Source: Oscillatoriales cyanobacterium (GTDB lineage: Bacteria > Cyanobacteriota > Cyanobacteriia > Cyanobacteriales > Laspinemataceae). Taken from it: 64,000 nucleotides of DNA. The position numbers and the translations under genes were made by a program. Position 1 is the first letter of the stretch, and each line of letters opens with the position of its first letter. The stretch lies in NCBI GenBank assembly GCA_011390955.1, contig JAABRM010000002.1:1-64000 (forward strand), read 5' to 3'. The notes below the pieces were generated by a model, which saw nothing but the letters and a program-made list of their open reading frames with translations, was not told the DNA's origin and made no database searches. Positions 1 through 8,161 of this stretch are shown here, one piece after another.

Positions 1-2756
1 TCTCCGATATCACCGTAAGCAATGGAACTCCTGGTAACTTTGTGGCAGTTAACGCTACTACCTACACCTTTGATGTCACTCCCACGGCGAATGGAAATGT
101 CACCGTAGATATAGCCGCAGCCAAAGCTACGGATAGTGTTGGGAATAATAACAGTGCCGCAACGCAGTTAACTCGGACTGCGGATATTACTGCACCCACA
201 GTAGCCTTAACTTCCGCTGCTGCTACTACCGTAAATGCTCCATTTGCGGTTACTGCCACCTTTAGTGAAGCTATCGCTGGCTTTGATATCTCCGATATCA
301 CCGTAAGCAATGGAACTCCTGGTAACTTTGTGGCAGTTAACGCTACTACCTACACCTTTGATGTCACTCCCACGGCGAATGGAAATGTCACCGTAGATAT
401 AGCCGCAGCCAAAGCCACGGATAGTGTTGGCAATAATAACAGTGCAGCAACCCAGTTAACTCGGACTTATGATATCACTGCACCCACAGTAGCCTTAAGT
501 TCCACTGCTGCAACTACCGTAAATGCTCCATTTACCGTTACTGCCACCTTTAGTGAAGCTGTCACTGGCTTTGATATCTCAGACATCACCGTAGGTAATG
601 GAACTCCTGGTAACTTTGCCGGTTCTGGCTCAACTTACACCTTTGATGTCACTCCCACCGCTGATGGCAATGTCACAGTAGATATTCCTGCAGCTTTAGC
701 CACGGATAGTGTTGGCAATAATAACAGTGCAGCAACCCAGTTCACTCGGACTTATGATATTACTGCACCCACAGTAGCCTTAACTTCCGCTGCTGCTACT
801 ACCGTAAATGCTCCATTTGCGGTTACTGCCACATTCAGTGAAGCTGTCACTGGCTTTGATATCTCAGACATCACCGTAGGTAACGGCAGTCCTGGTAACT
901 TTGCCGGTTCTGGCACAACTTACACCTTTGATGTCACTCCCACCGCTGATGGTAATGTCACTGTAGATATTGCCGCAGCTTTAGCCACGGATAGTGTTGG
1001 CAATAATAACAGTGCAGCAACCCAGTTAACTCGGACTTATGATATTACTACACCCACAGTAGCCTTAAGTTCCACTGCTGCTACTACCGTAAATGCTCCA
1101 TTTGCGGTTACTGCCACCTTTGATGAAGCTGTCACTGGCTTTGATATCTCCGATATCACCGTAGGTAATGGAACTCCTAGTAACTTTGTGGCAGTTAACG
1201 CTACTACCTACACCTTTGATGTCACTCCTGCGGCGGATGGCAATGTCACTGTAGATGTAGCAGCAGCCAAAGCCACGGATAGTGTTGGGAATAATAATAG
1301 TGTCTCAAATCAGTTAACCCGAACAGCAAATCTTAACAGCTTACCCACCCTAAGTGATATTACCAAAACTGGTCTTGAAGATACCGATATCACTTTTACT
1401 GCCACTGACTTTACCGATAAATTCTCAGACATTGATGGCGACAGCTTATCCAAAATTAAAATAGCTTCACTTCCGGGTAACGGCACTCTTTCCTTTAATG
1501 GAACTACTGTCACTCTTGACCAACAAATTGATGCGGCTGATTTGGGTAAATTAACCTTTACCCCCAATGCTGATTTTAATGGCAATGTCAGCTTTACTTG
1601 GAATGGGTTTGATGGCACGGCTTATGCGGCTGCGGATGCTCAGGTTAATCTGACAATAAATAATGTTGATGAACCTGGTGAGGAACCTGGTGAGGAACCT
1701 GGTGAGGAACCTGGTGGCAGCGGTTTATTCCCCGTTTCTCCCCTTCCCCCATTCACGGGTCTGAGTAATATTTTGCCTTCAGATGGCACCGATGAAAGCA
1801 GCACAAGCGATAATACCAATAACACTGGCTTGCCCGAACCACCACCAATGCCGCCGGAACCCACCATTGATGTGGTCAATATTTCCTTTACTACCGTAGG
1901 AACAGATAGTGCAGAGAATATTGATGCCACACCTAATGATGATGTCATCAGCGGTCAAGGTGGCAATGATCTTATCCGTGGTTTGCCAGGAAATGATGCC
2001 CTATTTGGTAATGATGGGGATGATGAAATTTATGGCAACCAAGGGGCAGATTTGCTGTTAGGTAATCCGGGTAAAGACATTATCTATGGTGGTCAAGACA
2101 ATGATTTAGTTTATGGTGGTCAAGATAACGACCTAATCTATGGTGATTTAGGTAGCGATACTTTGATTGGTGATATGGGTGATGACACCTTGTTTGGTGG
2201 TCCATCTAATCCCGGTTTAGTCGCTAGTGATGGGGATGATTTGCTATACGGAAAAGATGGCAATGATTATCTCCAAGGAAATGTCGGGAATGACTCGATT
2301 TCCGGTGGAACTGGTAATGATACCGCCCGTGGTGGTCAAGGTGATGACCTAATTCATGGGGATGAAGGTGACGATATTATCTATGGCGATAAAGGCAATG
2401 ATAGCCTCGCCGGTGGCACCGGAAATGATGTGGTTTATGGCGGCGAAGGAAATGATTTCCTTTGGGGACAAGATGGGGATGATTTCCTCTATGGAGATGC
2501 CGGAGATGATACCCTAATTGGTAATGCCGGTAAGGATTATTTTGTCCTGCAATCCAGTTTTGGTTCGGATACGATTCTGGACTTTACTGATGGAACTGAC
2601 CTGATTGGTTTAGCCAGTGGTTTAACCTTTGACCAGTTAAGTGTTACTGGCAGTAACGGGAATACTTTGATTGCCAGTGGTAATGAATTGTTAGCCACAT
2701 TGACGGGGGTTGATGTTGGTTTGATTTCTAGCGCTGATTTCACTTTGATGGTTTAA
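1..2756 (+). CDS. RTX-type calcium-binding adhesin with Ig-like modules (5' partial)
   Basis: The reading frame is open from the left edge (first complete codon at base 3) to TAA at 2754-2756, so the start lies outside the window. The visible 917 or so residues hold, in order: five Ig-like modules of 95-96 residues (the first truncated), a cadherin-like/tandem domain (about nt 1340-1660), an acidic Pro-rich linker made of EPGE repeats (nt 1671-1716), and an RTX block (nt 1930-2530) with many GGxGNDxxx-type nonapeptides that bind calcium in secreted proteins. The end resembles the cyanobacterial RTX tail (DTILDFTDGTDLIGLASGL) that probably carries the type I secretion signal. The likely role is a cell-surface or secreted adhesin, or an S-layer-like protein. 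No secretion genes are adjacent. The family call is firm; the exact function is not. Confidence 0.9.
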   Translation, partial: SDITVSNGTPGNFVAVNATTYTFDVTPTANGNVTVDIAAAKATDSVGNNNSAATQLTRTADITAPTVALTSAAATTVNAPFAVTATFSEAIAGFDISDITVSNGTPGNFVAVNATTYTFDVTPTANGNVTVDIAAAKATDSVGNNNSAATQLTRTYDITAPTVALSSTAATTVNAPFTVTATFSEAVTGFDISDITVGNGTPGNFAGSGSTYTFDVTPTADGNVTVDIPAALATDSVGNNNSAATQFTRTYDITAPTVALTSAAATTVNAPFAVTATFSEAVTGFDISDITVGNGSPGNFAGSGTTYTFDVTPTADGNVTVDIAAALATDSVGNNNSAATQLTRTYDITTPTVALSSTAATTVNAPFAVTATFDEAVTGFDISDITVGNGTPSNFVAVNATTYTFDVTPAADGNVTVDVAAAKATDSVGNNNSVSNQLTRTANLNSLPTLSDITKTGLEDTDITFTATDFTDKFSDIDGDSLSKIKIASLPGNGTLSFNGTTVTLDQQIDAADLGKLTFTPNADFNGNVSFTWNGFDGTAYAAADAQVNLTINNVDEPGEEPGEEPGEEPGGSGLFPVSPLPPFTGLSNILPSDGTDESSTSDNTNNTGLPEPPPMPPEPTIDVVNISFTTVGTDSAENIDATPNDDVISGQGGNDLIRGLPGNDALFGNDGDDEIYGNQGADLLLGNPGKDIIYGGQDNDLVYGGQDNDLIYGDLGSDTLIGDMGDDTLFGGPSNPGLVASDGDDLLYGKDGNDYLQGNVGNDSISGGTGNDTARGGQGDDLIHGDEGDDIIYGDKGNDSLAGGTGNDVVYGGEGNDFLWGQDGDDFLYGDAGDDTLIGNAGKDYFVLQSSFGSDTILDFTDGTDLIGLASGLTFDQLSVTGSNGNTLIASGNELLATLTGVDVGLISSADFTLMV
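42..1310 (+). repeat. Tandem Ig-like coding repeats, 288/285 bp
   Basis: The segment beginning GTGGCAGTTAAC at 42 recurs at 330, and further copies follow at 285-288 bp spacing. The copies are nearly identical at DNA level. They differ mainly in a loop that reads VAVNATTYTF or AGSGSTYTF and in alternation between TSAAA and SSTAA after PTVAL. Such uniformity suggests recent duplication or gene conversion, and the copy number could vary between strains or be collapsed by assembly. Confidence 0.9.
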
Positions 2757-2764
2757 TTTATTCC

Positions 2765-2791
2765 TAGGGTGGGCAAATTTTGCCCACCCTA
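2765..2791. terminator. Perfect hairpin after the adhesin gene
   Basis: TAGGGTGGGCAAA pairs with TTTGCCCACCCTA, 9 nt after the adhesin stop codon. It could act as a terminator stem, but no clear T-tract follows. The same GTAGGGTGGGCA family occurs at 25757-25861, 34829-34889 and 35789-35844, so it may be primarily a dispersed palindromic repeat. Confidence 0.5.
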
Positions 2792-2809
2792 CTACTGTGA
2801 GTGAAAATA

Positions 2810-2873
2810 AACCACAAAGACACAGAGGACACGAAGAAAAATATCTCTTTGTGTCCTCTGTGTCTTTGTGGTT
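2810..2873. repeat. Long inverted repeat with 23-bp arms
   Basis: The left arm 2810-2832 (AACCACAAAGACACAGAGG and four further bases) is the exact reverse complement of 2851-2873, with an 18-nt loop. Repeats of the type CAAAGACACAGAGGACAC are widespread in bacterial intergenic DNA, and their spurious translation contains KTQRTQR. Confidence 0.85.
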
Positions 2874-2945
2874 AAATTATCTCTAATTGGCCAAAGAATT
2901 ATCTCATACAAAAAATAGAATAGCCCATCCGCTGCCAATTTTCTG

Positions 2946-3016
2946 TGGTGCGTTACGGCTGGAATTAAGGTGAGTTGTTGTCCCAAAATTTAATCGCCAG
3001 CCTAACACACCCTACG
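2946..3016. repeat. GGTGCGTTACG...CTAACACACCCTACG hairpin repeat, copy 1
   Basis: The 71-bp unit starts TGGTGCGTTACG and ends CCTAACACACCCTACG. The internal stem GGCTGG (2957-2962) pairs with CCAGCC (2997-3002). A second copy lies at 13879-13953, where the stem bases differ but still pair. A shortened, reversed copy lies inside the element at 59854-59947. Confidence 0.75.
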
Positions 3017-3039
3017 AATAAAAATTGCTCAATAAAGGC

Positions 3040-3068
3040 TTGACAATTTGTGAATAAATGGATAAGAT
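3040..3068 (+). promoter_or_regulatory. Sigma70-type promoter upstream of the candidate small RNA
   Basis: A perfect -35 box TTGACA (3040-3045), a 17-nt spacer and TAAGAT (3063-3068, four of six consensus bases) predict a start near 3075. No protein gene follows on this strand until 4206. Confidence 0.55.
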
Positions 3069-3074
3069 ATAAGT

Positions 3075-3266
3075 ATCAAATTAATTCAGGTTTATTGGGG
3101 CCGGAAAAACATCCAACAAGCCCAAACGATACCTGGGAGTACCCGGCCCGGAGTGGCGAAGAAAGTAAGAGCAAAAAGCCCCTACGCTCTCCGGGCCAGG
3201 TAAAATCCCTAACTCGTTTCCCAACTCACAAGGGGGAGCCCCGGTGAGGGGCTTCCTCCTGCCCAG
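3075..3266 (+). ncRNA. Candidate structured small RNA, unidentified
   Basis: A GC-rich island of about 190 nt follows the promoter at 3040-3068 in otherwise AT-rich intergenic DNA. It contains strong helices. GGCCCGGAG (3145-3153) pairs with CTCTCCGGGCC (3187-3197), extended by ACCT/AGGT, with a small GGG-AGTA-CCC hairpin inside. Near the end, GGGGGAGCCCC (3232-3242) pairs with GGGGCTTCCTCC (3248-3259). AGCCCC at 3177-3182 could compete for the same GGGGCT, which suggests two alternative folds. A 65-codon open frame overlaps (3050-3247), but it begins inside the promoter and looks non-coding. I could not match it to 6S, SRP, tmRNA or a known riboswitch. It could also be the decayed end of a mobile element. 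Confidence 0.4.
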
Positions 3267-3285
3267 AAATATCTAGACTAACCTA

Positions 3286-3527
3286 GAAACCGGGTTTCTT
3301 CTGTGGGTATCAAAAGTTATCTGCGGAAAGCATAAAAGAAACCCGGTTTCTAGGTCCTTGGTGGGGGCTGAGAAACCGGGTTTCTGTGGTGACAATTACA
3401 GTTATCTGTTTTTAGCATAAAAGAAACCCGGTTTCTGGGGGTTACTTGTGGGGGCTGAGAAACCGGGTTTCTTCTGTGGGTATCAAAAGTTATCTGTTTT
3501 AAGCGAAAAAGAAACTCGGTTTCTGAG
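3286..3527. repeat. Three tandem bipartite AGAAACC(G/C)GGTTTCT palindrome units
   Basis: Palindromes lie near 3286, 3333, 3371, 3421, 3459 and 3509. In each pair the first has a central G and the second a central C, so they are inverted relative to each other and about 50 bp apart. Units 1 and 3 share the spacer CTGTGGGTATCAAAAGTTAT. The last palindrome is degenerate (AGAAACTCGGTTTCT). Similar pairs lie at 7607-7705, 23536-23602 and 29620-29783. Confidence 0.85.
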
Positions 3528-3542
3528 TCTTGGGCTGGATCT

Positions 3543-4109
3543 CTACTCATCAAATACTGGCGGCCATAAGTCAGAAATCTGCAATTCCCATCCCGGAAGT
3601 AATTCAGGAATTGTGAGTGTTTCTCCGTTGGTAAATAAAATCGGTTCTTGGTTGGGACGATAAAGGGTTGCAGTTAACTCGTCTGGGTCAATTAAAATGC
3701 CAACTTTTACCCCTTGGTCGAGAAACATTTCAATTTTTTGGCGCAATTTGGCAATCCGGTCGCTTTGAGATTTAATTTCTACTACTAAGTCCGGGACAGT
3801 TTCGCTAAAATAACGCACGGTACGGGGCATCCGTTCTCTGGAGACGTATGAAACATCTGGTGCGGTTAAATCTGCATTGGGCAGAATAAAACCACCGCTG
3901 GAATCAAAGACTAATCCCAGTCCGCGAGGTGATACCCAGTTACCCAGTAAGCGACTCAACTGTGCGCCAATATAGCTAGATACAATATCTGATGGACCCA
4001 TGACGATAATTTCTCCATCGCGCAATTCTATCTGGTAGTCATCCAAATCGTTTTGGAGTTGTGTTTGCAGTTTTTCTAGGTGCTTAACTGTCAAAGACGT
4101 CAAAGACAT
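3543..4109 (-). CDS. Uma2 family endonuclease (DUF820)
   Basis: This 188-residue protein has the typical length and layout of the Uma2/DUF820 family, PD-(D/E)XK-fold putative nucleases that are greatly expanded in cyanobacteria. The conserved middle reads LTAPDVSYVSRER, then PDLVVEIKSQSDR, which supplies the acidic and ExK residues of the nuclease fold. The C-terminal half has the family's KVGILIDPDE and EILPGWELQISDLW-like elements. The ATG at 4109 is kept because homologues begin close to this point. It is divergent from the gene at 4206. The biological role of the family is unknown, and some members sit near mobile elements. The stop lies next to the palindrome array at 3286-3527. Confidence 0.85.
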   Translation of the reverse strand: MSLTSLTVKHLEKLQTQLQNDLDDYQIELRDGEIIVMGPSDIVSSYIGAQLSRLLGNWVSPRGLGLVFDSSGGFILPNADLTAPDVSYVSRERMPRTVRYFSETVPDLVVEIKSQSDRIAKLRQKIEMFLDQGVKVGILIDPDELTATLYRPNQEPILFTNGETLTIPELLPGWELQISDLWPPVFDE

Positions 4110-4139
4110 AGATTTTCCTAGGCTGATTTATTTTATTTT

Positions 4140-4167
4140 ACAACATTTTACAACATTTTACAACATT
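4140..4167. repeat. 10-bp tandem repeat in divergent intergenic region
   Basis: ACAACATTTT occurs about 2.8 times between the divergent Uma2 and OGT-fusion genes, within the 96-bp region that should hold both promoters. TATATTATAAC just downstream could serve as a -10 region for the plus-strand gene. Confidence 0.6.
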
Positions 4168-4205
4168 GCTGTATATTATAACCAGTATTATCAACAACCA
4201 AAACT

Positions 4206-7200
4206 ATGCAATCAACCAGTCCATCTCTGACCAGCGATCGCGAATTTATTCCTTGGCTACAACAACAAAATATTAGCCTGGGGTTTACTACTTATCAAAC
4301 CAATTGGTTAGCCTTTTTAGGCGTTAATCCCGAAACAGGGGGCATTTCTGCTTTTCAGCGCCAATTTAATCGGGCGATGGGTTTGTATTGTACTCCCGAT
4401 CGCCTTTATTTGAGTTCTAAGTATCAATTGTGGCAGATAGATAACGTATTGCAACCGGGGCAGTTTTATCAAGGTTACGATCGCCTTTTTATTCCTAGAA
4501 TTGCTTATACTACTGGGGATATTGATGTTCACGATGTGGCGGTGACAGAAACAGGGGAATTAATCTTTATCAGTACCTTGTTAAATTGTTTGGCGACAAC
4601 GAGCGATCGCCATAGTTGTAAACCTTTATGGAAACCGCCATTTATTAGCCAAATTATTAATGAAGACCGCTGTCATTTGAATGGGTTGGCAATGGTGGAT
4701 GGACAACCGGGTTATGTGACGGCTTGTAGTCGTTCTGATGTGGTGGATGGGTGGCGCGATCGCCGAAAAGATGGCGGTGTGGCGATCGATATTGCCAGTA
4801 ATGAAATTGTTGTTACTGGCTTAAGTATGCCCCATTCCCCAAGATTTTATCAAGGGAAATTATGGCTATTAAATTCTGGGGCAGGAGAGTTTGGTTATGT
4901 GGATTTAGAGTTAGGAAAATTTGAACCAATTACTTTTTGTCCTGGATATGCGCGAGGGTTAGCATTTTGGGGAGATTATGCCATTGTGGGACTGTCTAAA
5001 CCCCGTTCTGGGGATGGCACTTTTTCCGGTTTATTGTTAGATGACCGGCTAAAAAAAAAAGATGCCGATGCCCGTTGTGGGTTGTTGGTTATTGATTTAA
5101 AGACTGGGACAATTGTGCATTGGGCACGCATTGAAGGAACGATTACAGAGTTATATGATGTGGGAGTGTTGCCGGGGACACAAAACCCAATGGCGTTGGG
5201 TTTTCAAACTCAGGAAATTGAGCAGTTAATTACTTTGGAACCCCTGAGTGAGATTAATTTAATCAGTGGAGATAACAAGGGCGGAGATAAAACAGGCGAT
5301 CGCTCGTCAATCACAAAATACTCTTCAAAAAAAAATCAGGTAAATTATCAAAATAACATAAAATCATCTAAATCTAGTTATTTTTTTAATTGTTTATCTA
5401 CTTTAAAACTGCTGTTATTTTCTGAGTTAAAATCTTATCCTAATTTTCGACTAAAACTTTTGTGTCAATGGCAAATTAATGTAAAAAATGAGTCAATCGA
5501 GGTTTCATTAATAGAAAAAAATCCAGATATTTTATTACTAATAAACCAAGCTTTAACTTATCAACAGCAAGGACAATTTGCCCAAGCCATTCCTCTTTAT
5601 CAACAAGTTTTAACCGCCGAACCGGATAATGCTTTAGTCCTAACTAATTATGGCAAAGCCCTGCAAAAAGTCAACTGCCATGAACAAGCAATTGATATCC
5701 TGGGTCGGGCAATTAAACTCAACCCGAATAATGCCCAATTATACTTTTCCCTAAGTCAATCCCTGAAAGTTCAAGGAGACATAGAAACCGCTGCCGAATG
5801 TTTGCAAAAAGCCATTCAGTTGCAGCCAGACTTTTGGGGGGCTTACAATAACTTAGGGACTATTTTACAACAGCAAGGCAACTTAGATGAAGCCGCCCAA
5901 TGTTATGCAAAAGCCCTAGAATATAACCACAACTTTGCCCAAGCGCAGTCTAATTTAGCCAGTATTTGGCAACTGCAAGGGGACTTAGAACGCGCTAAAG
6001 CAGGCTTGATTCGCGCTTTACAACTTGAACCTAATTATGTTCCCGCCCTGTTAAATTTAGCCTATATTTACAAACAACAGGGACGCTTACCTGGGGCGAT
6101 TGATTGCTATCAGCAAGTTTTAGCCCAAGAACCTCGACCAGAAGCCTATTATAATCTAGGTGAAATATTAGATTATCAAGGTAATGTATTAGCGGCTTTA
6201 GACTGTTATCAAAAAGTCCGGGAACTTGAACCCAAAAATTACAATATTGAAGGGGCGATCGCCTTGACGCGGTTAAAAATATGTGACTGGGAAGATTATG
6301 AATCGAGAACCGCAGAATTTATCCAGTCTGTGCAAAAATATCTGAATCAAGAAACCGCATCTAGTCCCAGTCCTCTTGCCCTCAGTAGTTTTCCAGTTCC
6401 CTTAGCATTGCATCGACAATTTGCCGAATCATTAAGTCGGGCAACGGTGGCAAAAATGGCAACAATTAAAGCAGTTTGCAATTTTGCATATCCCAAACAA
6501 ACCGATAAGTTAAAAATTGGCTATATTTCCCCGGACTTTCGCGAACACGCGGTGGGGAAAATCGTCAAAAATATGTTTGAATATTGCGATCGCGATCGCT
6601 TTGAAGTATATGCCTATTCCACCATTGATTATCATGATGCGATTACGGAAACTATTCGCAATGGGTGCGACTATTTTGTCAATATTTCTGCTATGACTGC
6701 CGAAGCAGCAGCCCGGAAAATTAACGCTGACGGCATCCATATCTTAATCGATTTAGCCGGACGAACTATCGGCAATGGCGAGGAAATATTAGCCCTGCAA
6801 CCTGCCCCAATTCAAGCCCAGTTTTTAGGATATCCTGATACAATGGGGGCGGATTTTATCCAATATGCGATCGCCGACTCTAAGTTAATTACTCCAGAAA
6901 TTGCCAAATCTTACACCGAAGAAATTATCTATCTGCCCCATGCCTTCTTTTCCTCACCGATGGAAATATCTGAACGCATGATGACGCGGGCAGAATTTGG
7001 CATCCCCGAAGATGCTTTTGTCTTTTGTTGCTTCAACTCTCACTATAAAATTACTCCAGACTTATTTGATGTTTGGATGCGGATTTTGGTAGGGACACGG
7101 CAATGCCGTGTCCCTACAGTCCTCTGGTTAACCGGAGGCAGCGAAATATTAGTGGCTAACTTACGACGAGAAGCCGAAAAACGGGGAATAGACGGAAACC

Positions 7201-7601
7201 GCTTATTTTTTACGGAAAAATTACCCAACTCAGAATATTTAGCCCGTTATCGTTTAGCGGACTTATTCTTAGATACTTTCATCTATAATGGTGGTTCAAC
7301 GGTTATTAGTGCATTATATGGCGGATGTCCAGTTTTGACGCGTTCTGGTAAGACTAATGCTGCCCGCATGGGGGCAAGTATTTGCGCTGCGGCTAAATTA
7401 AACTCGCTAATTTGTAGCAGCAGCGAAGAATACGAAAAACAGGCAATTTATCTAGCCAATCATCCGCGTTCTTTGGGCTATTACCGCCGCCATCTCGCCA
7501 AAAATCGCGACCAATTACCATTATTTAATGTGCGCGGTTTTGTGCAAACCTTAGAAAATGCCTTGTGGCAAATGTGGGAAACTTATACTAAAGGTAAATA
7601 G
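4206..7601 (+). CDS. TIGR03032-TPR-O-GlcNAc-transferase-like fusion protein
   Basis: This is a 1131-residue multidomain protein. Residues about 10-350 match the TIGR03032 family of unknown function (TCGHLNGLA-like HLNGLAMVDGQPGYVTA, then GLSMPHSPRFYQGKLWLLNS). Residues 350-440 are a low-complexity linker. About 445-690 are TPR repeats (ALVLTNYGKALQK, AYNNLGTILQQQGNLDEA). About 765-1125 is a GT41/SPINDLY-type catalytic region: KIGYISPDFREHAVGKIV with the conserved His near 778, FLGYPDTMGADFIQYAIAD, and DTFIYNGGSTVISALYGGCP. Such enzymes transfer a sugar from a UDP donor to protein Ser/Thr, but the bacterial targets are unknown. A palindromic repeat is embedded in frame at residues 962-971. The domain calls are strong; the substrate is inference. 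Confidence 0.9.
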   Translation: MQSTSPSLTSDREFIPWLQQQNISLGFTTYQTNWLAFLGVNPETGGISAFQRQFNRAMGLYCTPDRLYLSSKYQLWQIDNVLQPGQFYQGYDRLFIPRIAYTTGDIDVHDVAVTETGELIFISTLLNCLATTSDRHSCKPLWKPPFISQIINEDRCHLNGLAMVDGQPGYVTACSRSDVVDGWRDRRKDGGVAIDIASNEIVVTGLSMPHSPRFYQGKLWLLNSGAGEFGYVDLELGKFEPITFCPGYARGLAFWGDYAIVGLSKPRSGDGTFSGLLLDDRLKKKDADARCGLLVIDLKTGTIVHWARIEGTITELYDVGVLPGTQNPMALGFQTQEIEQLITLEPLSEINLISGDNKGGDKTGDRSSITKYSSKKNQVNYQNNIKSSKSSYFFNCLSTLKLLLFSELKSYPNFRLKLLCQWQINVKNESIEVSLIEKNPDILLLINQALTYQQQGQFAQAIPLYQQVLTAEPDNALVLTNYGKALQKVNCHEQAIDILGRAIKLNPNNAQLYFSLSQSLKVQGDIETAAECLQKAIQLQPDFWGAYNNLGTILQQQGNLDEAAQCYAKALEYNHNFAQAQSNLASIWQLQGDLERAKAGLIRALQLEPNYVPALLNLAYIYKQQGRLPGAIDCYQQVLAQEPRPEAYYNLGEILDYQGNVLAALDCYQKVRELEPKNYNIEGAIALTRLKICDWEDYESRTAEFIQSVQKYLNQETASSPSPLALSSFPVPLALHRQFAESLSRATVAKMATIKAVCNFAYPKQTDKLKIGYISPDFREHAVGKIVKNMFEYCDRDRFEVYAYSTIDYHDAITETIRNGCDYFVNISAMTAEAAARKINADGIHILIDLAGRTIGNGEEILALQPAPIQAQFLGYPDTMGADFIQYAIADSKLITPEIAKSYTEEIIYLPHAFFSSPMEISERMMTRAEFGIPEDAFVFCCFNSHYKITPDLFDVWMRILVGTRQCRVPTVLWLTGGSEILVANLRREAEKRGIDGNRLFFTEKLPNSEYLARYRLADLFLDTFIYNGGSTVISALYGGCPVLTRSGKTNAARMGASICAAAKLNSLICSSSEEYEKQAIYLANHPRSLGYYRRHLAKNRDQLPLFNVRGFVQTLENALWQMWETYTKGK
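7089..7117. repeat. Palindromic repeat inside the OGT catalytic domain
   Basis: GTAGGGACACGGCA and TGCCGTGTCCCTAC flank a single central A, giving a perfect 29-bp palindrome that encodes VGTRQCRVPT in frame. The family alignment expects a short loop of the type ILKxVPNSVLWL here, so the repeat adds or replaces a few residues without a frameshift. Confidence 0.85.
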
Positions 7602-7606
7602 ACCCA

Positions 7607-7705
7607 TAAACCGGGTTTCTGTGGTGAAAATTACGGTGATTTTTGGGTGGCAAACCAGAAACCCGGGTTCTTTTTCCTGAAGACAACCCAGAAACCGGGT
7701 TTGTT
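7607..7705. repeat. AAACCGGGTTTCT palindrome pair plus single copy
   Basis: Palindromes lie near 7607 (central G), 7662 (AGAAACCCGGGTTCT, degenerate) and 7690 (central G), directly after the OGT-fusion stop. The first two repeat the inverted arrangement of the array at 3286-3527, with about 55 bp spacing. Confidence 0.7.
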
Positions 7706-7831
7706 TTCGGGATATTACGGGATATTACGCTTTCGATCGCGTCAGTTTATCTTAAAGCAAATTGATGCTAATTGCCGGATATTCAGGAATGGGTAAAGGC
7801 GATCGTGTTTGCCAAATTTATCTGCAACGGT

Positions 7832-7863
7832 GCCGGAAAAAACTAAGCATAGTTTTTTTCGGC
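7832..7863. terminator. Hairpin with A/T-rich stem
   Basis: GCCGGAAAAAACTA pairs with TAGTTTTTTTCGGC (14 bp, one G-T) around the loop AGCA. Its position between the upstream repeat cluster and the promoter at 7906 fits a factor-independent terminator, possibly bidirectional. The rest of the 560-bp gap from 7602 to 8161 holds repeats and that promoter. Confidence 0.5.
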
Positions 7864-7905
7864 AATAAACCTAGGAAAAATTACCAATTTTTTTCAGAAA
7901 AACTA

Positions 7906-7934
7906 TTGACAATTATCTAAATTTATTTTAGACT
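7906..7934 (+). promoter_or_regulatory. Sigma70-type promoter
   Basis: TTGACA (7906-7911), a 17-nt spacer and TAGACT (7929-7934). A start near 7941 would give a leader of about 220 nt before the AAA ATPase gene at 8162. Confidence 0.45.
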
Positions 7935-8161
7935 ATATTTAATGGTAAAATGGGAGAATGTGCCGACATATATATAAGGGCAGCGATCGCGCATATCGCC
8001 CAGTTTTCAAATAAATATGGCGCTAAATAGGCCACAAGCCCCTGTAGCCCTAGTTATTCGTCCTATTTAATCTTGGTGATGTTTGGGAATTTACCCAGAA
8101 TAAATTGATGGTGATGGGTTACATATTTTAATCAAAGTTAAAATAAAAATATTTCGCGAAT

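Noticed and set aside
2792-2986. 64-codon minus-strand frame with KTQRTQR segment
   Set aside because: It is the translation of the CACAAAGACACAGAGG inverted repeat and lacks any family features.
3050-3247. 65-codon plus-strand frame
   Set aside because: It begins within the promoter and spans strong hairpins; composition looks like structured RNA, not protein.
3286-3527. Possible CRISPR-like array
   Set aside because: The palindromes alternate orientation and the spacers are repeated, so it does not have CRISPR structure.
3350-3663. Short frames on both strands in the palindrome array
   Set aside because: They repeat motifs such as RNPVSQPP that come directly from AGAAACCCGGTTTCT copies.
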